Below are positions 18,251-27,180 of a DNA stretch of 64,000 nucleotides, piece by piece. Numbering within the stretch: position 1 is the stretch's first letter; each line of letters starts with the position of its first letter. Source of the DNA: Actinomyces sp. oral taxon 414 (GTDB lineage: Bacteria > Actinomycetota > Actinomycetes > Actinomycetales > Actinomycetaceae). The DNA lies in assembly GCF_001278845.1 (NCBI RefSeq), contig NZ_CP012590.1:2046001-2110000 (forward strand), given 5' to 3'. A program made the position numbers and the translations under genes. Under the pieces are notes generated by a model, which worked only from the letters and a program-made list of their open reading frames with translations, ran no database searches and was not told where the DNA came from.

Positions 18251-18439
18251 GGTGCTGCGGATTCTAGCCGGGCGCGACAACGCCGGGCCAGCCCGGGGCC
18301 CGGCGGGCGGCGTCGTCCTCGACACACCGGCGCGCCCGCACGACGGCCCCTCCCCGCCGCCCGCCGACGGCACCGACTAGGGTTGCACCTGCGCCCCGCC
18401 GGCGCGCCCCGAAACCGCCCGAACCGGAGGTGACGCGCC

Positions 18440-19171
18440 GTGGCCGTGGCCAAGTACACGGAGATCTACATCGCCCTGCGCGCGCGCATCGAGGGCGGCC
18501 GGTACGCCTTCCGGCAGTTCCTCCCCTCCGAGAAGGCGCTGACCGCGGAGTTCGGGGTGACGCGCAACACGCTGCGCAAGGCCCTGCGGCACCTGTCCAG
18601 CCAGGGCTACGTGCAGTCCATGCAGGGGCGCGGCGTCCAGGTGATCTACCGGCCCCGCACCTCCCCGCGCATCTTCCTGTCCAATATCGAGTCCTTCGCG
18701 GAGGCCAGCGAGCGCATGGGCATGACGCCGCGCACCGTCCTGCTGTCCTCGCGGCGCACGGTCGTGGACGACGCACTGGGGGCCGTCTCGGGCCTGCCCG
18801 CGGGCGCCGGGGCGCTGTCGATCGAGCGGCTACGGCTGCTCGACGAGCGCCCGGTCATCGTTGACCGCTCCTGGTTCCTCACCGCCGTCGTGCCCTCCAT
18901 CCCGGACGAGGCCGCCGTGTCCTCCATCTACGACTACCTGGAGAACGAGCTGGGGGTGCGCACCTACTCCTCCTCGCGCATCGTGACCATCGAGGCGGCC
19001 GACGAACTGGACCGCCGGCACCTGGACCTGCGCGGCCTGGAGTGCGTGGGCGTGGTCGAGGCCCTTGGCTTCGACGCGAGCGGCACGCCCTTCGAGTACA
19101 CCCTGTCCCACCACGTGCCGCAGACCTTCGGCTTCGTGTCCGTCGCCCAGCGCTTCCCGCTGCGCCCCTGA
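18440..19171 (+). CDS. treR: GntR/HutC-family trehalose operon repressor
   Basis: A 243-residue repressor. The N-terminal winged helix has [31 protein letters not shown] and QGRGVQVI, and the C-terminal effector-binding UTRA domain has [25 protein letters not shown] and [17 protein letters not shown]. It stands next to the trehalose PTS and phosphotrehalase genes and is convergent with them, as treR often is. The effector is expected to be trehalose-6-phosphate. The GTG start follows GGAGGTGA by 6 nt. Its probable operator is the 16-bp palindrome upstream of treC. Confidence 0.9.
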   Translation: MAVAKYTEIYIALRARIEGGRYAFRQFLPSEKALTAEFGVTRNTLRKALRHLSSQGYVQSMQGRGVQVIYRPRTSPRIFLSNIESFAEASERMGMTPRTVLLSSRRTVVDDALGAVSGLPAGAGALSIERLRLLDERPVIVDRSWFLTAVVPSIPDEAAVSSIYDYLENELGVRTYSSSRIVTIEAADELDRRHLDLRGLECVGVVEALGFDASGTPFEYTLSHHVPQTFGFVSVAQRFPLRP

Positions 19172-19365
19172 AGGGCCCGGGGCGAACTCCGCCCGACGGC
19201 GCCGTCATCGGGCCCGCCGCCCAGGCCGGCTGGACGCCGCCCGCCCGACGGGGCCGACGCCGCCGCCCCGCAGCCGGCATTTCGACTGCGGGGCGGCGGC
19301 GGGCGGAGGCGGCGCCGGGATGGTGGCGCCGGGCGGGCGGGTGCGGACGCGGCCGCCTTGACCCG

Positions 19366-21432
19366 TTACTTGGCGACGGGTTCGCGGTTGCCCAGGCGCA
19401 CCTTCTCGACCGTGCGCCCGGTCTCGAAGTCGGACTCCTTGAACCCGAAGAAGTAGGTGCAGGCGAAGGAGACGGCCAGGGCCGCCAGCGAGGCGATCCA
19501 GAACCCGGTGAAGGAGCCGTCGATCCCCTTGGGGTTGACGAAGGAGGGGAAGCCGACGAAGGCGCCGGTGAAGCCCCACATGTTGACCTTGAGCAGCCCC
19601 GTGAGCAGGCCGCCGACGGCCCCGCCGATGGAGGCGGTGATGAACACGCGCCCGTACTTGAGGTTGAGGCCGTACATGGCGGGCTCGGTGACCCCGCAGA
19701 AGGCGGAGATCGTGGCCGGGCCGGCCATCCGCTTGATCTTGGCGCTCCTGACCTTGAGCCAGATGGCCAGGGCGCCGCCGCCCTGGGCGATCATGGTGGC
19801 CGAGACGATCGCGTTGAGCGGGGAGTAGCCGGGGTCTGCGATCTGCTGGGAGATGATCGGAATGACCGCCCAGTGCAGGCCGAAGATGACCAGGCACTGG
19901 TAGAAGCCGCCGATAATGAGCCCGGCCACCGGGTAGGACAGGTTCAGGACCCACGTGACGCCCGAGGCAATGGCCCCGGAGATGGCCATGACGATGGGGC
20001 CGAAGACGACCAGGACCAGGGTGGAGACGATGAAGATCTCCAGCAGGGGCGCGAAGATAGAACGCACGACGGCGGGGATCCACTTCTTGAGGTACGGCTC
20101 GATCCTGGCGGCCAGCCAGGCGGCCACGATGATCGGGAAGATCGAGTACGCGTAGGCGTTGGTCTGCGGCAGGGAGACCGGGATGCCGAAGAAGTCGGTG
20201 TTGAAGATCGTGTTCCCGAGCTGCGCGACAACGTGGTACGGGGACTCGTACCCCGCGGGGTTGTCGGCCTTGACGATGTAGTCGGGGTTCGACATGTGGG
20301 CGAGCGAAGGGTAGGCGAGCACGCCGCCGATAATGGCCACCACAATGGGGTCCGAGCCCAGGCGGCGCGCGGCGGTGAAGCCGATAATGATCGGCAGGAA
20401 GTAGAACATCGAGTCGGCCATGGCCGAGATGATCTGGTAGGTGTCGCTGGAGTCCGCCACGACCTTGAACTGGACGAGCAGGGCCAGGATGCCCTTGAGG
20501 ATGCCGGAGGCCGCCAGGACCCCGATGACCGGGATCATGGAGCCGGTGATCACGCCAATGAGGGAGGAGAAGCCGAACTTGATCCAGCCGACGGCGGTGG
20601 TGGGCCTGGGCGCCGCCTCCGCCTCGGAGTCGACCTCCCCGCCGCCCAGGCCGGGCAGCTGGGCGACGATGGCGTCGTAGACGTCCCCCACCTCGGCGCC
20701 GATGACCACCTGATACTGGCCGCCGGCCTTGGCGACGTCGATGACGCCGTCGGTGCCGGCCACGGCGGCTTCGTCGGCCAGCGACTCGTCCTTGAGGTAG
20801 AAGCGCACCCGGGTGATGCAGTGGATGACGCTCTTGACGTTGTCGGCCCCGCCGATGCCGGCGATGATGTCGCGGGCGGTGGCGTCGAAGCCGGTCAGGC
20901 CGTCGTCCGCCTTCGCGCTGGCGCTGGCGCCGGCGCCGCCGGCGGCCTGCGCGGCGGGCTTGGCGGGCTCGGCCGAGGTGAGGGAGGCCACGTGCGCGCC
21001 CGCCTCGACCGGCCCCGCGGTCAGCTCCAGGGAGACGCCCTTGGCCGCGGAGTTGGTGACGGCCACGATCGCCGTCGTGTCCTTGCCCGCCTCGCGGATC
21101 TGCTCCAGGTCCATCGTCCCGAGCGACTCGCCGGCGCGCACGCGCTGCCCGGTGGCGGCGGTCAGCGCGAAGGGGCGACCCTTGAGCTCGACGGTGTCGA
21201 CGCCCAGGTGGAGGAGGACCTCCAGGCCGTCGTCGGTCGTGATGCCCACGGCGTGACCGGTGCCGGCGACCATGGTGACGGCCCCGCCGACGGGGGCGAC
21301 GACGTCGCCGGAGCTGGGGCGCACGCCGAAGCCCTCTCCGAGGGCGCCGGTGGAGAAGACCGGGTCGGGGACGGAGGCGAGGGGGATGGCCTCGCCCGCG
21401 GTCGGGGCGACCAGTGTCTGGGTGGATGGCAT
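19366..21432 (-). CDS. treP: trehalose-specific PTS permease, EIIABC fusion
   Basis: A 688-residue membrane transporter that phosphorylates trehalose during uptake. The domains are in the order IIA-IIB-IIC. IIA is at residues 20-150 with the phospho-His in EVLLHLGVD (H75). IIB is at about 180-260 with the phospho-Cys in HCITRVRFYLKD (C205). IIC follows with about ten membrane segments and FCGVTEPAMYG. Most glucoside-type permeases carry IIA at the C-terminus, so the N-terminal IIA, joined by an Ala-rich linker, is unusual. It is downstream of treC, 15 bases apart, in the same operon. Confidence 0.93.
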   Translation of the reverse strand: MPSTQTLVAPTAGEAIPLASVPDPVFSTGALGEGFGVRPSSGDVVAPVGGAVTMVAGTGHAVGITTDDGLEVLLHLGVDTVELKGRPFALTAATGQRVRAGESLGTMDLEQIREAGKDTTAIVAVTNSAAKGVSLELTAGPVEAGAHVASLTSAEPAKPAAQAAGGAGASASAKADDGLTGFDATARDIIAGIGGADNVKSVIHCITRVRFYLKDESLADEAAVAGTDGVIDVAKAGGQYQVVIGAEVGDVYDAIVAQLPGLGGGEVDSEAEAAPRPTTAVGWIKFGFSSLIGVITGSMIPVIGVLAASGILKGILALLVQFKVVADSSDTYQIISAMADSMFYFLPIIIGFTAARRLGSDPIVVAIIGGVLAYPSLAHMSNPDYIVKADNPAGYESPYHVVAQLGNTIFNTDFFGIPVSLPQTNAYAYSIFPIIVAAWLAARIEPYLKKWIPAVVRSIFAPLLEIFIVSTLVLVVFGPIVMAISGAIASGVTWVLNLSYPVAGLIIGGFYQCLVIFGLHWAVIPIISQQIADPGYSPLNAIVSATMIAQGGGALAIWLKVRSAKIKRMAGPATISAFCGVTEPAMYGLNLKYGRVFITASIGGAVGGLLTGLLKVNMWGFTGAFVGFPSFVNPKGIDGSFTGFWIASLAALAVSFACTYFFGFKESDFETGRTVEKVRLGNREPVAK

Positions 21433-21447
21433 GAAGAAGTGCTCCTC

Positions 21448-23184
21448 TCAGAGCGTGTCGGGGGAGGTGACAATGAGGGCGAGCGCCTCATAGGGCGCCA
21501 GCCGCACGGTGGGTCCGAGCGGGCGCTCGGCGTAGGACTCGGGGCGGCGGTCCGGGTAGTTGGTGATGAGGACGCGCCCGGCGGCCAGATCCGCCGGGAC
21601 GCGGACCTCGGTGTCGTGGTCGCGGAAGGAGCACAGGACGAGCAGCCGCGCGCCCGGCTCCCCGCCCCCGGGCGCGTGCGTGCGCAGGTAGCCCAGCACG
21701 TCGGGGTCGTCCAGCTCCCAGGGCTCGTAGAGGCCCTCGGAGATGACGGGCAGCTCCTTGCGCAGCGCGATGAGGCGCTTGTAGTAGGGCAGGATGCGCC
21801 CGCCGGCCTCCTCGGCCGCCACATTGATCTCCGCCTGGTTGGTGGGCCGCAGCCAGGGCTCGACGTCGGAGAAGCCGGCGTGCTCGCCGTCGTCCCACTG
21901 CATGGGGGTGCGGGCGTTGTCCCGGGCCTTGGAGTGGACGATCGCGAAGGCCTCCTCGGGCGGGCGGCCGGCGTCGACGAGCGCGTGGAAGGCGTTGCGG
22001 GCCTCGACGTCGACGTAGTCCTCGATGCTGGTGTACAGGGGATCGGTCATGCCGATCTCCTCCCCCATGTAGACGTAGGGGGTGCCCCGCAGCAGGTGGA
22101 TGGCGGTGGCCAGCATGGTGGCGGACTCGTAGCGGTGGCGCCCGGCGTCCCCGAAGCGGTTGAGGGCGCGCGGCTGATCGTGGTTGTTCCAGAACAGGGC
22201 GTTCCACCCGCCGCCGGCCTGCAGGCCCAGGGTCCAGTCGTTGAGCAGCCGCTTGAGCTCGGGGATGTCGGGGGCCATGAGGGTCCACTTCTCCCCGTTC
22301 TCGTAGTCGACCTTGAGGTGGTGGAAGTTGAAGACCATGGCCAGCTCCTGGCGTTCGGGGGCGGTGTAGCCCACGCAGGCCTCGATGGAGGTCGAGGACA
22401 TCTCCCCCACGGTCACCGAGTCCGGGTCCTGGCCGAAGCTGGCGCGGTTGAGCTCGTGAAGGTAGTCGTGGACGAGCGGCCCGTCGGTGTAGACGCGCCG
22501 GTCGTCGGTGCCGGCGGGGGCGTCGGCGAGGGGCTCGGTCTTGCCGATGAGGTTGATGACGTCGAAGCGGAAGGCCCTCACCCCGTGGGCGCGCCAGAAG
22601 TTGACGACCTCGGCGGCCCGGGCGCGCACCTCGGGGTTGTGCCAGTCGAGGTCCGCCTGGGTGGGATCGAACAGGTGCAGGTAGTACTCGCCGGACAGGG
22701 GCCGCCCGTCGTCGTCCACGGGGCCGAAGGGAGCCCAGGCCGGCCCGCCGAACTTGCTCACCCAGTTGGTGGGCAGGTGCGTGGGCGCGGCCCCGTCGGC
22801 CCGGGCGGGGCGGATGTAGAAGTAGTCGCGGTAGCGCTGCTCGCCGGCCAGGGCGCGGCGGAACCACTCGTGCTCGGTGGAGACGTGGTTGAGGACCATG
22901 TCGAGCATGGGGCTGATGCCGTGGGCCCCCAGGGTCGCGGCGAGCTCGTCGAAGTCCTCCATGGTGCCCATGGCGGGGTCGACGGCGCAGTAGTCGGAGA
23001 TGTCGTAGCCGTTGTCGTGCCCGGGCGAGGGGTAGAAGGGGTTGAACCAGACGTAGTCCACGCCGAGGGAGGCGATGTAGGGGACCTTGTCGATAATGCC
23101 GCGCAGGTCCCCCACGCCGTCGCCGTCGGAGTCCCGGAAGGACTTGGGATAGATCTGGTAGACGACGGCGTCGTGGAAGGTCAT
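21448..23184 (-). CDS. treC: trehalose-6-phosphate hydrolase (alpha,alpha-phosphotrehalase, GH13)
   Basis: A 578-residue cytosolic glycosidase that splits trehalose-6-phosphate into glucose and glucose-6-phosphate. It starts VVYQIYPKSFRDSDGDGVGDL, typical of GH13 oligo-1,6-glucosidase and TreC enzymes. The catalytic nucleophile is in AFRFDVINLIGK, the acid Glu in TVGEMSS and the transition-state Asp in FWNNHDQPR. It is the first gene of the treC-treP operon and is preceded by a perfect operator-like palindrome. A plain oligo-glucosidase is less likely given the PTS and TreR neighbours. Confidence 0.92.
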   Translation of the reverse strand: MTFHDAVVYQIYPKSFRDSDGDGVGDLRGIIDKVPYIASLGVDYVWFNPFYPSPGHDNGYDISDYCAVDPAMGTMEDFDELAATLGAHGISPMLDMVLNHVSTEHEWFRRALAGEQRYRDYFYIRPARADGAAPTHLPTNWVSKFGGPAWAPFGPVDDDGRPLSGEYYLHLFDPTQADLDWHNPEVRARAAEVVNFWRAHGVRAFRFDVINLIGKTEPLADAPAGTDDRRVYTDGPLVHDYLHELNRASFGQDPDSVTVGEMSSTSIEACVGYTAPERQELAMVFNFHHLKVDYENGEKWTLMAPDIPELKRLLNDWTLGLQAGGGWNALFWNNHDQPRALNRFGDAGRHRYESATMLATAIHLLRGTPYVYMGEEIGMTDPLYTSIEDYVDVEARNAFHALVDAGRPPEEAFAIVHSKARDNARTPMQWDDGEHAGFSDVEPWLRPTNQAEINVAAEEAGGRILPYYKRLIALRKELPVISEGLYEPWELDDPDVLGYLRTHAPGGGEPGARLLVLCSFRDHDTEVRVPADLAAGRVLITNYPDRRPESYAERPLGPTVRLAPYEALALIVTSPDTL

Positions 23185-23234
23185 GGGCCTGCTCCCCGGG
23201 ATCGTGCCTCCGTCGCCGGCCCCAGTGCCCGGCG

Positions 23235-23250
23235 ACTTGTGTACACAAGT
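23235..23250. promoter_or_regulatory. probable TreR operator
   Basis: ACTTGTGTACACAAGT is a perfect 16-bp palindrome about 50 bp upstream of treC. HutC-type GntR regulators bind palindromes with this layout, and Bacillus TreR sites have the related TTGT-ACAA form. It is the only such site seen in the trehalose locus. The rest of the gap 23185-23489 is GC-rich with no gene. Confidence 0.75.
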
Positions 23251-23489
23251 AGATCACGGCGGGCGGCCCGCGGGCAAGCCCGCAGCCCCCGCCGGGCTCC
23301 CCCGCCCCGGGGCCTCCGCGACCCCGCCGCGCCGTCCACGTCCCCGCCGGGCTCCCCCGCCGCCCCGGAGCGCCCGCCGCCGAGCCTCCCCCGCCGCTGT
23401 ACGGTTGAGGGGCGCGGCTAAGGACGGAGAAGCGCGCCGGCGCCCGCCGTCGGGCGCGCTCTTCGAAGGACGAGGGACGGTGAACCGGC

Positions 23490-24239
23490 ATGAGACTGCC
23501 CGCGGGCGAGGTCCTGACCGTGGCCGCCGCGGTCGCGGACGACGGGCCGGACGAGCTCATGGGCCGCGCCGCGGAGGCGATGACGGCGGCCGGCTGCGCC
23601 TTCACCGGGCAGATCGTCTCCGCGCCGCGCGGGGAGGACCTGGACCGGTGGGGCCAGGCGCCGGAGCTCGAGGAGGAACTCGTGCGCGGCGCGCCGGAGC
23701 GGGCGGCGGCGCAAGTGGCGGAACGGGGGCGCCACGCGGTGCGCACGGGGTGGAGCCGCCGCGGCGGCGGGCCGATGGCCCTGAGCATCTGCCGCCCCCC
23801 GGAGCCCGAGCTGCTGCTCGTCGATCTCGTCATGGCCGCCGGGGCGCTGGGACTGGAGCCCGAGGCCCGCTCGGGCCGCGAGCGCTCGTACGCCCGCAGC
23901 CGCTGGAGCCTCGCCGTCAGACTGCTGCGCGCCCTCGCGCAGGGCGCGGGCGCGCTCTACGCGGGGGCCGGCATTGAAATGATCCTGCCGCTGCCGGGCG
24001 AGTTCGCGGCGCCCCCGCCGAACGCCCCCAGTCTGTGGTGGGTGTCCTCCCGGCTGGAGGACGCGCGGGGGGAGGGCGTCGGCGCCGCGCTCGCCGGGAC
24101 GGCGAAGAGCCGGAGCACCCCGACGGGCGCGCTCATCCATCTCCACGACCCGGTGCGGGCCAGAAGCGTCGCCGCCGACGACTCGCAGGCGCGCCTGCTG
24201 GGCTTCATGGCCGAGGCGCTGGGGCGCGGACGACGTTGA
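23490..24239 (+). CDS. hypothetical protein
   Basis: A 249-residue soluble protein with no signal peptide or membrane segment. It is Ala/Glu/Arg-rich, with a middle helix-like part (ERSYARSRWSLAVRLLRALAQGAGALYAG) and a C-terminal ALIHLHDPVRARSVAADDSQARLLGFMAEAL. I do not recognise a family. It is divergent from treC and followed by the second inverted-repeat element. The coding assignment rests on frame length, GC bias in the third position and a GAGGGACGG sequence upstream of the ATG. Confidence 0.65.
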   Translation: MRLPAGEVLTVAAAVADDGPDELMGRAAEAMTAAGCAFTGQIVSAPRGEDLDRWGQAPELEEELVRGAPERAAAQVAERGRHAVRTGWSRRGGGPMALSICRPPEPELLLVDLVMAAGALGLEPEARSGRERSYARSRWSLAVRLLRALAQGAGALYAGAGIEMILPLPGEFAAPPPNAPSLWWVSSRLEDARGEGVGAALAGTAKSRSTPTGALIHLHDPVRARSVAADDSQARLLGFMAEALGRGRR

Positions 24240-24280
24240 CACGTCCACTGCGCCCCGCCATTCCGGCGCGAGGCCGAATT

Positions 24281-24403
24281 CTGGCGCCCTGGGAGGATCG
24301 TTCGCACCGGCACGCCGGGGATGTCCGGGGGTTTCCGCATGATTCCGCGGTTCGTGCGACGCGGTCATCGGGAGCGGGACGGAACGATCCTCCCAGGGCG
24401 CCA
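24281..24403. repeat. intergenic inverted-repeat element, copy 2 (MITE-like)
   Basis: Perfect 22-bp arms (24282-24303 and 24381-24402), containing GCGCCCTGGGAGGATCG, flank about 77 bp that includes TTTCCGCATGATTCCGCGG. Arms, length and central block match the copy at 2765-2892. Both copies lie in gaps downstream of genes. The remaining bases of the gap (24404-24554) show no gene or other structure. Confidence 0.78.
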
Positions 24404-24554
24404 TCTTCGCAGACGTCGCTGCCGGCGCGCGCCGCCCGGCCGGGGCCGGGCCCTCGAGAGCGGCCGCCGGCACCCGGAGGACCACCGGGGAGGGCGCCCG
24501 GCCCGCATCCCCGGACTTCGCGGGACGTTTCCGCCGACCTCGAAACCGCTCGGT

Positions 24555-25475
24555 TCAGTCCCCGTCGTCATCGTCGTCATCGTCCCCGTCGTTCGGGGAG
24601 CGGCCGGAACCGTGGTCGCCGCCGGCGCCGCCCCGCGGGTCGGGGGCGGCCGGCCGGGTGGCGTCCCGCCGCGGGTCGGAGTCGCCAGTCTGCGCGCTGG
24701 GGCGATCGTCGTGCTGCCCGCCCCCCTGCCGCGCAGAGTCATCGGTCGAAGGCGCGCGGTCGGCGGAGTCGTCATCGGAGCCGTCATCCGAGTCCCCGGT
24801 CGCCTGTTGGGCGGGCGCCGGCGGAACGTCGGAGTCCGAGTCCGCGGCAGAGTCCCCCGGCGCCGGCGTCGGCTGCACCGATGCCGGCGGCACGACCGTG
24901 CCGGCGTCATCGGAATCCCGGCCGAACCACCCGGTGAGCGCGCCCGCGCCGAAGGCGACGACGATCAGGGCGACGGCCCCCGCGACCAGCGCGATGGTGC
25001 GCCGCCTGCCGCCCGGAGCTCCGGCCCTCCGGGGGTCCCGGGCGCCCGGAGCGCCGGGCGCGGCCGGGGCGCCGGGCGCGGCCGGTCCGACCGGGACCCC
25101 CATGGGCGCCGGGGCGGCGCCCGCGAAGGGTGCGGCACCGGGCGGAAGTGCGGCGCCCGCGGAAGGTTCTGGCGGCATCAGGGGAGTCGTGGCGCTCGGC
25201 GGCGCGCCCGCCGGACCGGCGGCGGGCAGCGGCACGGCGGCGGGGGGCCGGGAGGCGGCCGAGGGGAGGACCCGCGTCGCCTCGTCGGCCGCGAACTCGG
25301 CGGTCCTGGCCGAGGCGGCGTCGCCGGCGTCGGGCGGGAAGACTGCGGTGAAGGCGGGTCCGGGGAGCACCGAGGTGTCGGAGACGTCGGCGGCGGCGGG
25401 CGGCCAATCGGCGGACGACCAGTCGTCGGGCCGCCGGCCGCGCGGGCCGCGCGGGGGCGGGGCGGGCTCGTTCAT
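24555..25475 (-). CDS. single-pass membrane protein with Pro/Ala-rich cytoplasmic and acidic extracellular regions
   Basis: A 306-residue protein. Residues 1-155 are disordered, rich in Pro, Ala and Gly; a basic stop (GGRRRT) precedes one membrane helix (IALVAGAVALIVVAFGAGALTGWF). The outer part is rich in Asp and Ser and ends in a run of nine or more acidic residues broken by one Gly. GAAAGGA lies 8 nt before the ATG. No domain was recognised; similar architectures occur in actinobacterial envelope and stress proteins. Codon use is typical for the genome. It is followed by an SDR gene upstream on the same strand, 18 bases apart, so they may be co-transcribed. Confidence 0.7.
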   Translation of the reverse strand: MNEPAPPPRGPRGRRPDDWSSADWPPAAADVSDTSVLPGPAFTAVFPPDAGDAASARTAEFAADEATRVLPSAASRPPAAVPLPAAGPAGAPPSATTPLMPPEPSAGAALPPGAAPFAGAAPAPMGVPVGPAAPGAPAAPGAPGARDPRRAGAPGGRRRTIALVAGAVALIVVAFGAGALTGWFGRDSDDAGTVVPPASVQPTPAPGDSAADSDSDVPPAPAQQATGDSDDGSDDDSADRAPSTDDSARQGGGQHDDRPSAQTGDSDPRRDATRPAAPDPRGGAGGDHGSGRSPNDGDDDDDDDGD

Positions 25476-25493
25476 GAGTGGTCCTTTCAGGGT

Positions 25494-26333
25494 TCAGTGG
25501 CGCGCGATCACCGTGTTGGAGGCCTGGGCGCGCGGGCGCACGATGAGGGAGTCGATATTGACGTGGGCCGGGCGCTCCAGGGTCCACACGATGCACTCGG
25601 CCACGTCCGCCGCGGTCAGCGGGGCCTCGACGCCCGCGTAGACGGCGTCGGCGGCGGCCCGGTCCCCGTGGAAGCGGTTGAGGGAGAACTCCTCGGTGGC
25701 CACCATGCCCGGCGCGATCTCGATAATGCGCACCGGCTCGCCGACCAGTTCCAGGCGCAGGGTGTTGGCGATGACGCGCTCGGCGTGCTTGGCGGCGACG
25801 TAGCCGGCCCCGCCCGGGTAGGTACCGTGGGCGGCGGTCGAGGTCAGGAAGACGACGTCGCCCCCGCGCTCGCGCAGTCCCGGCAGGAAGGCCCGGGTGA
25901 CGCGCAGGGCCGCGAGCGCGTTGCGCTCGTACATGGTCAGCCACTCGGCCGGGTCGGCGTCGGCCACGGGGTCCAGGCCCAGCGCCCCGCCGGCGTTGTT
26001 GACGACCGCGTCGACGGGGCCGTCGGCGAGGACCTCGGCGGCCAGGCGCTCGACGTCATCGGGACGCTGGAGGTCGGCGGCGATCCAGGTGCAGCCGGTC
26101 TCGGCGGCCAGGGCCTTCAGGCGCTCGGCGCGGCGGGCGGTGGCGACCACGTCCCATCCGTGGGAGCGCAGGAGGCGGACGGCGGCCGCGCCGATGCCGG
26201 TGGAGGCGCCGGTGACGAGGGCGCGGCGTGCGGGCGACTCGGGGCCGGGAGGCGCGGATGGCGCCGAACCGGAGGCGGGGCCGGCGGCGGGCGGTGCGGT
26301 GACGTCGGATGCGGGCTCCGGGATCTGGCTCAT
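25494..26333 (-). CDS. short-chain dehydrogenase/reductase (YdfG-like)
   Basis: A 279-residue NAD(P)-dependent oxidoreductase of the classical SDR family. After a 35-residue Pro/Ala-rich extension, the cofactor motif is VTGASTGIG, the structural motif is VVNNAGG and the catalytic set is the Ser in FLTSTAAHG with YVAAK. ATARRAERL after the second strand suggests NADP(H). The C-terminal part (VNIDSLIVRPRAQ) matches YdfG-type 3-hydroxy acid dehydrogenases. The substrate cannot be assigned. It is upstream of, and probably co-transcribed with, the acidic-tail membrane protein gene. Confidence 0.88.
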   Translation of the reverse strand: MSQIPEPASDVTAPPAAGPASGSAPSAPPGPESPARRALVTGASTGIGAAAVRLLRSHGWDVVATARRAERLKALAAETGCTWIAADLQRPDDVERLAAEVLADGPVDAVVNNAGGALGLDPVADADPAEWLTMYERNALAALRVTRAFLPGLRERGGDVVFLTSTAAHGTYPGGAGYVAAKHAERVIANTLRLELVGEPVRIIEIAPGMVATEEFSLNRFHGDRAAADAVYAGVEAPLTAADVAECIVWTLERPAHVNIDSLIVRPRAQASNTVIARH

Positions 26334-26475
26334 GCCCCCATTCTCATCCCGCGGCCCGCCGATGCCCTTCCACTTTCGTCCCGCAGCCCGTCAGACGGAG
26401 GTCCTCGCTGCTTTCGTCTCGCAACCCGCCGGACGGGGGTCCCGCGGAGGTGGCCGGGGCGGGCCCGGTCCCGGC

Positions 26476-27180
26476 TCAGAGGACCGGGGCGAGCAGCCCG
26501 GTGAGATTGTTGAAGACGTGGATGGTCGACGAGTAGCAGAGGTTGCGGCCACTCGCGACGTACAGGGCGCCGAAGGCGATCCCGGTGCACGCGTGGGGGA
26601 TGACGTTGATGGCCTCGGGGAGCGTCAACGCGCTCATGTGCAGCATTCCGAACAGGATGCCGGAGACGACGACGGCCGCCCAGGTCGGCGCGCGGCGCCC
26701 GATGAGGCCGATGAGGAACTGGCGGAACATCAGTTCTTCGGCGAGAGGGCCGATCACCCCGCCGATCGGGATCAGGACGAACGGCGAGATCGCCTTCGTC
26801 GCCCGGCCGATGATCAGGTCGTTCTGCAGCGGCGTCCCCCACAGGCCGGTCGCCTCCAGGAGGACGGCGGCCAGCCAGCCGCCGAGCATCGTCGCGGCGA
26901 TGACGCCGATCAGGCCCGCGATCAGGATGAGAGCCGCCCTGCCCCTGCGGGCGACGACCCGCCGGATCGCCCTGGCGAGCTCGCGGTGGAAGGCGATGGC
27001 GCCCAGGAGGAGGAGCGTGCCGTAGACGGCGACGTTGACGAGCGCGCTGTCGCCGCTGGGGATCTCGGCCAGGCTCAGCAGTTTCAGGAGGAAGACGACG
27101 ATGTAGAGGCCGACGAAGAGCACCAGCGCGATGTGAGCGGCCCTGCTCCGGGCCCCGTCGGAATCGGGGGGTGCAACCAT
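26476..27180 (-). CDS. CPBP-family intramembrane metalloprotease
   Basis: A 234-residue membrane protein with about seven helices. The family motifs are GPLAEELMFRQ (the EExxxR type, with one Glu), FGMLHMS (FxxxH type) and a last His in STIHVFNNLTG. CPBP/CAAX-like proteases act inside the membrane; in bacteria many are tied to bacteriocin self-protection or protein maturation. The chosen ATG at 27180 gives a normal-length protein; a longer in-frame start would add low-complexity Arg/Pro-rich residues. No bacteriocin gene was seen beside it. Confidence 0.82.
   Translation of the reverse strand: MVAPPDSDGARSRAAHIALVLFVGLYIVVFLLKLLSLAEIPSGDSALVNVAVYGTLLLLGAIAFHRELARAIRRVVARRGRAALILIAGLIGVIAATMLGGWLAAVLLEATGLWGTPLQNDLIIGRATKAISPFVLIPIGGVIGPLAEELMFRQFLIGLIGRRAPTWAAVVVSGILFGMLHMSALTLPEAINVIPHACTGIAFGALYVASGRNLCYSSTIHVFNNLTGLLAPVL

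Noticed and set aside
19042..23421. A 1,459-codon plus-strand frame over the trehalose genes
   Set aside because: It is antisense to treP and treC, is low-complexity, and the minus-strand products are clearly recognised enzymes.
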